Assembly: GCF_020165855.1 (NCBI RefSeq) | Contig: NZ_JAIUFY010000005.1 | Location: forward strand, 186,001 to 250,000 | Length of the DNA: 64,000 nt | Direction: 5' to 3' | From: Celeribacter litoreus | GTDB taxonomy: Bacteria > Pseudomonadota > Alphaproteobacteria > Rhodobacterales > Rhodobacteraceae | Translations under genes and position numbers: made by a program | Notes under the pieces: model-generated | Databases searched by the model: none | Seen by the model: the letters and a program-made list of their open reading frames with translations, nothing else | Told to the model about the DNA's origin: nothing | In this document: one piece after another, positions 53,228-60,830 of the stretch | Layout of the letters: the number at the start of each line of letters is the position of its first letter | Numbering within the stretch: the first letter of the stretch is position 1

Positions 53228-53272
53228 CAACCAGACTCAACCATAATTTGACCATTTTATTTTTTTTGGTTG
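53228..53272. promoter_or_regulatory. CAACC/GGTTG repeats in the aminotransferase-gntR intergenic region
   Basis: CAACC occurs at 53228-53232 and 53238-53242 and GGTTG at 53268-53272, in the 225-base divergent region. The run CTCAACCAT...TTTTTGGTTGC repeats that at 44388-44410 before the monooxygenase gene. It is a likely site for the adjacent GntR regulator. Confidence 0.55.
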
Positions 53273-53369
53273 CGGTGCGCTGAAAATTCACTCAGTATTG
53301 TCGAAACCGGTGGGCTCTGTGTCATTCCGGATGCGAGTATTAATTGGTCTCTTGGGGGGAGTGAGTGCC

Positions 53370-54056
53370 ATGAGCGGACAGGAAGTTGAAAAGCGTATGG
53401 AAAAGGTTTCAGACCCGATCGAACATCTTCGCGAGATGCTCAAAGAAGCAAATGAATTGCCTCCGGAGCGGGTGCTTGCAGAACAGCTTGGCGTCTCCCG
53501 TCACAGCCTCCGGAAATCGCTGAAAACGCTGCGGGACAATGGGGAACTCACGCCTGCCAAAAGCGGTCGCCGTGCCAGCTCGGAGACGCGTTCGGCGAGT
53601 GCAAAGCTGGTCCAGTCGACGAACCCGCTCGAAGTAATGGAAATGCGCCTCATGATCGAGCCAGCGCTTGCTCGACTCGCGGCGATGCGCGCGTCACCGG
53701 ACGAGATCGCACGAATTCTGCAAACTGCGCATTCGCCAAAAGAAATGAGCCCTGCCCAGGCTGACCAAGATTTTCACCGCGCGGTTGCCGCGGGCTCCAG
53801 AAACAGTTTGGCATCTGAACTGCACATCCTGTTGCACCGAGTTCAAAACGACGCACGGCTGCGTTTCACCGATAGCGATGCGGATGAACGCACCACCGAT
53901 GAGCGTGTGAAAGCGCGCGACGCAGAACACCAACAGATCGCGGAAGCCATTGCTGCACGCGATGCAATTGAGGCTGAAAAGGCGATGTATGAACACCTCG
54001 AAAGAACACAACGCAAATTGATGGGCCTCGGCCTGAGGTCCGGCGATGCCGCGTGA
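53370..54056 (+). CDS. GntR-family regulator with FCD domain
   Basis: The ATG at 53370 after GGGGGGAGTGAGTGCC gives 228 residues. The N-terminal winged helix-turn-helix (about 15-75) has LPPERVLAEQLGVSRHSLRK with SLKTLRDNGEL. The C-terminal all-helical FCD effector domain (about 85-215) has MEMRLMIEPALARLAAMR and the metal/ligand-type His residues in DQDFHRAVA and EHQQIAEAI. FCD regulators usually respond to carboxylates or sugar acids. It overlaps the pyridoxine-oxidase gene by 11 bases, so the two are coupled, and it most likely controls this gene pair and the operon at 44521. Confidence 0.9.
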   Translation: MSGQEVEKRMEKVSDPIEHLREMLKEANELPPERVLAEQLGVSRHSLRKSLKTLRDNGELTPAKSGRRASSETRSASAKLVQSTNPLEVMEMRLMIEPALARLAAMRASPDEIARILQTAHSPKEMSPAQADQDFHRAVAAGSRNSLASELHILLHRVQNDARLRFTDSDADERTTDERVKARDAEHQQIAEAIAARDAIEAEKAMYEHLERTQRKLMGLGLRSGDAA

Positions 54057-55581
54057 GACCGATGTTCTGATTTTGGGTGGCGGCTCGGCCGGATGTATTC
54101 TCGCTGCTCGTCTGAGTGAAGATCCGTCCCGAAACGTGACGTTGATCGAAGCAGGGTCTGAGGCAACCGATCCTGATATTGCGAAGCCCGACATGTGGCC
54201 GTTCATTCAAGGCCGTGAGTTCGATTGGGATTTCGAGACGACCCCACAACCGGGCACGGCGGGGCGCAGCCATCGCTGGGCGCGTGGCAAGGTTCTCGGC
54301 GGGTCGAGTAACCTGCACGCTATGTTCCACGTACGCGGACACAAAGAAGATTTTGCACGCTGGGCAGAACTGACCGGCGATGACCGCTGGAGCTTTGACG
54401 GGCTTCTTCCCCATTTTAAGGCGACAGAAAGCTGGAGCAGTGGTGAAGATGAACTTCATGGTGGCAGCGGCCCGATGCCGATCATGCTGCCGACCGACCA
54501 AACGCACCCGCTTGTGAGCGCCTATATCAAAGGGTGGGAAGAGCTGGGGATGCCACGTCTCCATGACCATTGTGGTGAGGAACTCATCGGCACGGCGCCG
54601 AACGCCCTCATGATCCGTGATGGAAAACGGGTGAGTGTTGCGGATGCTTGGCTCACGGAAGACGTTTTGGCGCGTCCGAACCTGACGATTGTGAAAAATG
54701 GCCTCGTGCATCGCTTGGTCCTCGATGGATCGCGTGTTGCGGCGGCCGAAGTTGAGCGCAGCGGTGAAATCGAACGCTACTCCGGCGATCATGTCGTTCT
54801 GTCTCTTGGCGCGATCGGGAGCCCCCTGACCCTCATGCGGTCGGGCATTGGTGATCCGGAAATTCTGAAGGCGGCGGGCGTCGAGTGTGTGCTCGAACGT
54901 CGTGAGATCGGTAAGAACCTGCATGACCACTTGCTCGGTGCGGGCAATATCTATCGTGCGAAGCAACACGTCGGTCCGTCGAAACTCCAGATTTCCGAGT
55001 CTTTGAGTTATCAGGCTGAAGACCCGGCGCAGACGACCGGACGCCCCGACATCGTTGTCGGCTGTGTTTGTGCGCCGAGTGCGTCGGAGATGCTGACGGC
55101 GCCCGAGCTTGGCGAAGGGTTTACCCTCTTGTTCGGTGTGACCAACCCGACGAGCCGAGGTGAACTGTATATCACGGGTCCGAACGTGTCCGACCCGCCG
55201 GTGATCAATCCGAATTACCTTGAGACCGAACGGGACCGTGATCTGTTCCGCGTCGCAGTGAAGCGCGCGCGCATGGTTGGACAATCTGAGGCTATGTCGG
55301 AGTGGGTCGCAGAAGAGGTTCAGCCGACGCCAGCGGATTTAGAGAGTGACGCCGCACTCGATGCATTCGTCGCAAATGCCGTCATCACGCACCACCATCC
55401 CGTTGCGACCTGCCGGATGGGCGCAGATGCCGAGGCTATTGTAGATGCCAATCTGTCGATGCGAGGTCTCGACAACTTGTCGATCGTGGATTCTTCCGTC
55501 ATTCCGGAGATCACGGCTGGCCCGATCCATGCGGTCGTGATGGCCATCGCAGAAAGCTATGCCGCGTCCTACGAGGCGTAA
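54046..55581 (+). CDS. Pyridoxine 4-oxidase-like GMC oxidoreductase
   Basis: The 511-residue flavoprotein belongs to the GMC (glucose-methanol-choline) family and matches M. loti pyridoxine 4-oxidase as remembered: the FAD motif LILGGGSAGCILAARLSEDP, DWDFETTPQPGTAGRSHRWA near residue 60, RGKVLGGSSNLHAMFHVRG near 82, HLLGAGNIYRA, and the C-terminal active-site VITHHHPVATCRMG near 445 with AGPIHAVVMAIAE. The reaction would oxidise the 4-hydroxymethyl group of pyridoxine to pyridoxal. A different pyridine methanol is possible. The neighbouring aminotransferase gene supports a B6-type substrate. Confidence 0.84.
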   Translation: MPRETDVLILGGGSAGCILAARLSEDPSRNVTLIEAGSEATDPDIAKPDMWPFIQGREFDWDFETTPQPGTAGRSHRWARGKVLGGSSNLHAMFHVRGHKEDFARWAELTGDDRWSFDGLLPHFKATESWSSGEDELHGGSGPMPIMLPTDQTHPLVSAYIKGWEELGMPRLHDHCGEELIGTAPNALMIRDGKRVSVADAWLTEDVLARPNLTIVKNGLVHRLVLDGSRVAAAEVERSGEIERYSGDHVVLSLGAIGSPLTLMRSGIGDPEILKAAGVECVLERREIGKNLHDHLLGAGNIYRAKQHVGPSKLQISESLSYQAEDPAQTTGRPDIVVGCVCAPSASEMLTAPELGEGFTLLFGVTNPTSRGELYITGPNVSDPPVINPNYLETERDRDLFRVAVKRARMVGQSEAMSEWVAEEVQPTPADLESDAALDAFVANAVITHHHPVATCRMGADAEAIVDANLSMRGLDNLSIVDSSVIPEITAGPIHAVVMAIAESYAASYEA

Positions 55582-55638
55582 AGTTTGAGATCTGAATTGG
55601 CGCGCGTGCTGTTAGACCAGCCGCGCGTCATTTGATGT

Positions 55639-56241
55639 TCAGCGCATTTCGAGCAGCATATCTAGGCTGGTTTGCAGTCGTGCCTCTAGTGCCGCTTTGG
55701 TTTCGTTGGTTTGCATGTAGTCGCTACTAAGCGTCAGTGCATAAATCGCGATGGCGCGTAGGTGGGCGGTCTCTGTGTCGAACCCTGATGCTTCGAACTG
55801 TCGCGTGAAGAAGGCGATCCGCTCGGCGTCCACTTTCTCCAAGCTTGCACTCACGTTTTCGTCTGACTGCCCCCATTGCCGCATCGCGAGTTCGGTGGCC
55901 GAATCGTAGTCACCGAGAGTGACAAGTTCAACAACGTGCCAGATGCGATCACGCGGTTCCGAGTAGGCGTTCTCGACAAAGACGATGAGCGCGGTCGTTT
56001 CTCGTTTGCGCCAGAATTCGAATAGAGAAATCAGAAAGTCCTGACGATCTTTGAAGTGCCAGTAGAAGCTGCCTTTGCTGACTTTCATCGCGTTGCAAAC
56101 GGTGGCGATCCGCAGCCCCCCTGGGCCGGATTGGCCGAAGATCTTGAGGCCCGTCTCAAGCCAGTCCTCTTTTGAGAGGCGATCTTCTTTCATGCGCCCG
56201 GATGAAACCTGGGTGCGTGGTTCTTGGCCTGCTTGCCGCAT
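55639..56241 (-). CDS. TetR-family transcriptional regulator
   Basis: The protein has about 200 residues (183 if a second Met at 56193 is used). The helix-turn-helix spans about 25-70 with LSKEDWLETGLKIFGQSG, RIATVCNAMKVSKGSFYWHF and FKDRQDFLISLFEFW. The C-terminal ligand domain is helical and not assigned. It is divergent from the TauD-type dioxygenase gene, with a perfect palindrome between them. It probably represses that gene and itself, with the inducer unknown. Confidence 0.88.
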   Translation of the reverse strand: MRQAGQEPRTQVSSGRMKEDRLSKEDWLETGLKIFGQSGPGGLRIATVCNAMKVSKGSFYWHFKDRQDFLISLFEFWRKRETTALIVFVENAYSEPRDRIWHVVELVTLGDYDSATELAMRQWGQSDENVSASLEKVDAERIAFFTRQFEASGFDTETAHLRAIAIYALTLSSDYMQTNETKAALEARLQTSLDMLLEMR

Positions 56242-56395
56242 CGTGCCTGCAATCCTTTCGGGCGTCTTTGGCGTTCAATATCGGGGCTACATTTGCCCAA
56301 ATGCTAGTGCGTCGCAATGACCTGTCCATAAATCGGCGTTCGTTAGCGCAATCGCCAAGAATTTTCATTGACGGGTGTCAGACATATCTATCAAG

Positions 56396-56415
56396 TCCAT
56401 ACCATATGGTATGGA
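56396..56415. promoter_or_regulatory. Perfect 20-bp palindrome, TetR operator candidate
   Basis: TCCATACCAT followed by its exact reverse complement ATGGTATGGA, centred in the 257-base divergent region between tetR and the dioxygenase gene, about 84 bases before the latter. A perfect palindrome of this size in a tetR intergenic region is a classic operator. Confidence 0.78.
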
Positions 56416-56498
56416 GATTCGGATTGGCCCGTGATGGCCCCGTTCGCTTCCTGCCTACGCACGCAAAGATGAAATCTGAATGATGGAAGGACGAAGAC

Positions 56499-57479
56499 AT
56501 GAGCATCATCTTGACCGACAAAATTACGAACCCGGCTGCATGGGTCGCGGCGGATTTCGAGGCTGATCAGAGCTGGATCCATCCGCTGACCGAAGAAAAT
56601 ATCGCGGCGATTGATGCGGCCCTTGTGGGCCTTGAGGCGAGCGGGAAAAGCTTTCCCAAATTCACGCGGGAGGATTTCCCGCTTGGCAAGTTAGAGGAGG
56701 AACTGGCGCTCTGTGCCGACGAACTGGAGAGTGGGCGCGGCTTTTGCGTCCTGCGCGGATTGCCGGTTGAGAAGTATACTGATGAGCAAATCGACACGAT
56801 CTACTATGCAATCGGCCTCCACCTCGGGCAGCCCGTGGGGCAAAACCCGCGCGGCGATCTGATCGGGAAGGTGATGAACGTCGGGGACGTGACAAAGAAA
56901 GAGACGCGCGTTTACGAGACCAATCTCTATCTGCCTTACCACTCCGATCCGTCGGATGTTGTGGGCCTTCTGTCGGTGCGCAAGGCGCGGCAGGGTGGGC
57001 TGAGTAGCTTGATCAGCGTCGCGTCGATCTACAACGAGGTTCTGGAAAACCACCGTGAGTTTCTCGGACTCTTCTATCGCCCATGGTATTTCTCGCATCT
57101 CTGCGAAGACACGCCGAGCTTGTCGCCGATCTTTAGCGTGAACGAGGGTAAACTGAGCTGCCGTTATCTGCGCCAGTATATCGAACTCGGGCATGAGGTG
57201 ATGGAACAGCCGCTCTCCAAGGTTGAAGTCGAGGCGCTTGATCTCTTCGACAGCATCATCGGCAAAGAAGAACTGCGCCTCGACATGATGCTTGAACCCG
57301 GCGATCTGCAGTTTGCCAACAACTACGCGGTGCTGCATTCGCGCAATGCGTTCGAGGATCATGAAGAGCCGGAGAAGCGGCGCAAATTGCTCCGTCTGTG
57401 GCTGAAGATGCCGAATGCGCGGGTGCTTGCGCCGGAGTTCCCGGGGCGCAATGGCTTTCCGCTGCCGGACGTGGCCTGA
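56499..57479 (+). CDS. TauD/TfdA-type Fe(II)/2-oxoglutarate dioxygenase
   Basis: The 326-residue protein belongs to the TauD/clavaminate synthase-like superfamily. The metal motif HxD is in YLPYHSDPSDVVGLL near residues 150-155, the distal His is in NNYAVLHSRNAFEDH near 273, and the 2-oxoglutarate Arg lies in KLLRLWLKM near 298. These enzymes hydroxylate or cleave small carboxylates, amines or sulfonates. Nothing in sequence gives the substrate. The position next to the B6-type genes and its own TetR regulator suggest a linked but separately induced step. ATGGAAGGACGAAGAC precedes the start. Confidence 0.86.
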   Translation: MSIILTDKITNPAAWVAADFEADQSWIHPLTEENIAAIDAALVGLEASGKSFPKFTREDFPLGKLEEELALCADELESGRGFCVLRGLPVEKYTDEQIDTIYYAIGLHLGQPVGQNPRGDLIGKVMNVGDVTKKETRVYETNLYLPYHSDPSDVVGLLSVRKARQGGLSSLISVASIYNEVLENHREFLGLFYRPWYFSHLCEDTPSLSPIFSVNEGKLSCRYLRQYIELGHEVMEQPLSKVEVEALDLFDSIIGKEELRLDMMLEPGDLQFANNYAVLHSRNAFEDHEEPEKRRKLLRLWLKMPNARVLAPEFPGRNGFPLPDVA

Positions 57480-57489
57480 TTGATCTGAG

Positions 57490-57519
57490 GGCGGGGAGGG
57501 AAGTCTTTCCCCGCCTTTT
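57490..57519. terminator. Terminator between dioxygenase and dnaE2 genes
   Basis: An 8-bp stem GGCGGGGA (57490-57497) pairs with TCCCCGCC (57508-57515), followed by TTTTG. It lies between the convergent dioxygenase and dnaE2 genes and may serve both. Confidence 0.78.
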
Positions 57520-57521
57520 GC

Positions 57522-60500
57522 TCAGTGAAAATCTCGACTTGGGAAGAGCCGTTTTGCTTGCTCACGCGGATGGCGCGCGCGGGCGGGATAGCGTGGGGCA
57601 CGGGGGGCGTCGTCGGCTTGGGGCTGGGTGACGCCAATCACGTCATCGAGCGGGTGGCCGAGTTCGGCGAGCTTGTGCGACAGGTCCTCAATGTGGTCGG
57701 CAATGAGATGCACGACGATCCCCTCGCGCTCCAACCGACCCGTGACACGTAGGAGACGCCCGCCCATGACGGTGCGCCGGAACCGTTCGTAAACCTTTGG
57801 CCAGACCACCACATTCGACACGCCGGTTTCATCCTCCAAGGTTAGAAAGATCACTCCCGACGCGGTGCCGGGTCTTTGGCGCGTGATGACGAGACCGCAG
57901 ACGGAGGTGCGTTTCAGAGGGGCTTCGATGAGGCGGTCGTGGGGCGTCAGGCCGGAGATGGTCGGACGCAGCAGTTCCATAGGATGTGCCCTCAACGTCA
58001 GGCGCAGGGCGACGTAATCCTCCACCACCTCTTCGCCCAAATGCATGTTCGGCAGGATCACCTCCGGCTCCCGAATGCCTTCGCCATCGAGCGGGTCCGA
58101 GAACAGCGGTAGAGGCTTCGGCGCGCGGATCGCACGCACTTGCCATAAGGCATCGCGGCGAGTCAGTCCCATGCCGATGAACGCATCCGCTTCCGCGAGA
58201 CGTTCGAGCACCGAGGGCGACACGCCCGCGCGGAGCCAGACGCTTTCGGGGTCCTGATAGCCATTGCCCCGCGCCGCGACGATCCAGCCCGCATCCTCTT
58301 CGCGAAAGCCTTTGATCTGCCGAAACCCGAGCCGGAGGGCCAAGGCCCCGTCGGCGCGGCGTTCGAGCACATTGTCCCATTCGGAATGGTTCACGCAGAC
58401 TGGGCGCACCTCGACACCATGCTCACGTACATCCCGCACGATCTGCGCGGGGGCATAAAATCCCATGGGCTGTGAATTCAGGAGAGCACATGCGAAGATC
58501 GCCGGATGGTGGCATTTGAGCCATGAGGAGACATAGGTCAGCATGGCAAAGGCGGCCGCGTGGCTCTCCGGGAAACCATAATCGGCAAAGCCCTCAATCT
58601 GGCCGAAACAGGCGAGGGCGACCTCTTCGGAATAGCCGTTGTCCATCATGCCACGCACGAAGCGGTCGCGGTGTTCCCCAATGGTGCCCATACGCCGGAA
58701 TGAGGCGAGCGAGCGCCTGAGTTTATCGGCTTCCTCCGCCGTGTATCCCGCGCCGACGACGGCAATCTGCATGGCCTGTTCCTGAAATAGCGGCACGCCC
58801 AGTGTTTTGCGCGTGACCTCTGCGAGGGCGGGGCCGAAAGGCTCCGGCGCTTCCAATCCCTGCCGCCGCCGGATGTAGGGTTTGACCATGCCACCCTGAA
58901 TGGGGCCGGGCCGCACGATGGCGACCTCGATCACCAGATCGTAGAAGGTCGCGGGCTTCATGCGGGGCAGGAAATTCATCTGCGCGCGGCTTTCGACCTG
59001 AAATACACCAACGGCATCGGCGCGTTGCAGCATCTCGTAGGTGTCCGTGTCCTCCTGTGGGACGGTGTCGAGGGTGAGTTCTGTTTTCTCATGCTGCTCC
59101 AAGAGGGCGAAACTCTTGCGCAGGCAGGTCAGCATCCCGAGGCTCAGGATGTCCACCTTGAGAATGCCGAGCGCGTCGATGTCGTCCTTGTCCCACTCGA
59201 TCACCGTTCGGTTTTCCATCGCGGCGTTCTCGATCGGACAGAGTTCATCGAGCCGCCCGCGCGTGATGATGAACCCACCGACATGCTGGCTCAGGTGGCG
59301 GGGAAAGCCGATGATCTCACCAATCAACTGGATGGTTTGCGCGAGCCGCCGGTCCTGTGGGTTGAGGCCAAGCTCCTTGGCCCGCTCCATATCCGCCCCG
59401 GAATTGGTCAGCCCCCAAATGTCACCCGACAGACGCGCGGTCAGATCTTGGGATAGGCCCATGACTTTGCCAACCTCGCGGATCGCGGCGCGGGTGCGGA
59501 AATGGATCACCGTGGCGCAAAGGCCCGCGCGGTGGCGACCGTATTTCTCATAGATCCACTGAATGACTTCCTCACGGCGCTCGTGTTCGAAATCCACGTC
59601 GATGTCGGGCGGTTCTCCTCGGTGTCGGGAGATGAAGCGCTCGAACACCATGCCGATCATGTCGGGCGACACGTCGGTGATGCCCAAGAGATAACAGAGG
59701 ATGGAATTCGCCGCCGATCCGCGCCCCTGACAGAGAATGCCACGGGATCGCGCCTCCTGCACAATGTCATGCACGGTGAGGAAATAGGGGGCGTAGTTGA
59801 GTTCTCTGACGAGGCTCAACTCCTTTTCCATAAGATCATGCACCCGTTGCGAGGCGCCGTGGGGATAGCGTGCTTTGATCCCGTCGCGGGCCAATCGGTC
59901 CAGGCGTTCGTGAGGCGTTTCCCCTTTCGACATCTCGTCGGGATATTCGTAGCTCAGTTCCGAGAGGTCGAATCCGCAGCGCGCCGCGATCTCCAGCGTG
60001 CGTTTCAGGGCGGCAGGGTGCCGATGGTAGAGCCGCGCCATATCCGCCGCGCCCTTGAGACGACGTTCGGCATTGGGGAGCGCCTTGGTCCCGATCCGGT
60101 CGATGGTGATCCCCTCGCGCAAGCAGGTGAGCACATCGGCGAGCTTGCGGCGTTTGGCGTGATGCATGAGCACATCCCCGACCGCCACCATCGGGGTCGA
60201 ACACCGGAGCGCCATAGCAGAGCACGCATCGAACCACGCCTGATCCGAGCCGTCATAAAGGGGTGGGGCCCCGAGAAAGACATGGGCGGGGTAACGACGT
60301 TGGAGTCGCTGAATTGGCGGATAGGCGCGACGCAGGTCTCGTGGCGGAAGCGCGATCAGGATCATGCCGTCGCAGCCCTGTTCCAGATCACGCAGTTCCA
60401 AATGACACTCCGCCTTCTCCGCTCGCCGTTTGCCAAGGGTCAGAAGACGGGCAAGCCTGTGATAGGCCGCGCGATCCGTCGGGAGAGCGAGCCATTCGAC

Positions 60501-60830
60501 GGGGCTATCCATGAGCACGAGGCGGGTGCCGACAATGAGTTTGGGAAACTTCGGTACGGCAGGGCGGGGCAGGTCGATCGGCGAACCGACCTCTTGGCGC
60601 GAACACGGGTCCACCTGATGCGAGGAGCGGATGCGGAGCTTTTCGGCGGCGTCCTCGCGCAGAGTCTTGAGCGCGGAATAAGCGCGCACCACACCGGCGA
60701 GGCTATTGCGGTCCGTGATCGCAATGGCGTCGAGGCCGAGGTCCACCGCCCGCAGCATCAGCTCCTCGGGGTGCGAGGCGCCGGTGAGGAACGTGAAATT
60801 CGTGGTGACGCAAAGCTCGGCATAGGTCAT
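57522..60830 (-). CDS. dnaE2: Error-prone DNA polymerase III alpha subunit DnaE2
   Basis: DnaE2 (ImuC) is a translesion polymerase in the SOS mutasome. The frame opens further upstream, inside imuB, but the Met at 60830 gives the normal start MTYAELCVTTNFTFLTGASH and 1102 residues. An N-terminal PHP domain is followed by the polymerase core with PPDIDVDFEHERREEVIQWI (catalytic acidic residues), then the helix-hairpin region and an OB-fold near the C-terminus (SGVIFLTLEDETGVSNVVVW). Its start overlaps the imuB stop by four bases. Confidence 0.95.
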   Translation of the reverse strand: MTYAELCVTTNFTFLTGASHPEELMLRAVDLGLDAIAITDRNSLAGVVRAYSALKTLREDAAEKLRIRSSHQVDPCSRQEVGSPIDLPRPAVPKFPKLIVGTRLVLMDSPVEWLALPTDRAAYHRLARLLTLGKRRAEKAECHLELRDLEQGCDGMILIALPPRDLRRAYPPIQRLQRRYPAHVFLGAPPLYDGSDQAWFDACSAMALRCSTPMVAVGDVLMHHAKRRKLADVLTCLREGITIDRIGTKALPNAERRLKGAADMARLYHRHPAALKRTLEIAARCGFDLSELSYEYPDEMSKGETPHERLDRLARDGIKARYPHGASQRVHDLMEKELSLVRELNYAPYFLTVHDIVQEARSRGILCQGRGSAANSILCYLLGITDVSPDMIGMVFERFISRHRGEPPDIDVDFEHERREEVIQWIYEKYGRHRAGLCATVIHFRTRAAIREVGKVMGLSQDLTARLSGDIWGLTNSGADMERAKELGLNPQDRRLAQTIQLIGEIIGFPRHLSQHVGGFIITRGRLDELCPIENAAMENRTVIEWDKDDIDALGILKVDILSLGMLTCLRKSFALLEQHEKTELTLDTVPQEDTDTYEMLQRADAVGVFQVESRAQMNFLPRMKPATFYDLVIEVAIVRPGPIQGGMVKPYIRRRQGLEAPEPFGPALAEVTRKTLGVPLFQEQAMQIAVVGAGYTAEEADKLRRSLASFRRMGTIGEHRDRFVRGMMDNGYSEEVALACFGQIEGFADYGFPESHAAAFAMLTYVSSWLKCHHPAIFACALLNSQPMGFYAPAQIVRDVREHGVEVRPVCVNHSEWDNVLERRADGALALRLGFRQIKGFREEDAGWIVAARGNGYQDPESVWLRAGVSPSVLERLAEADAFIGMGLTRRDALWQVRAIRAPKPLPLFSDPLDGEGIREPEVILPNMHLGEEVVEDYVALRLTLRAHPMELLRPTISGLTPHDRLIEAPLKRTSVCGLVITRQRPGTASGVIFLTLEDETGVSNVVVWPKVYERFRRTVMGGRLLRVTGRLEREGIVVHLIADHIEDLSHKLAELGHPLDDVIGVTQPQADDAPRAPRYPARARHPREQAKRLFPSRDFH

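Noticed and set aside
53866-55284. 472-residue minus-strand frame opposite gntR and the pyridoxine-oxidase-like gene
   Set aside because: The composition is unlike a folded protein (Arg/His-rich, no recognisable domain) and the plus-strand genes are clear.
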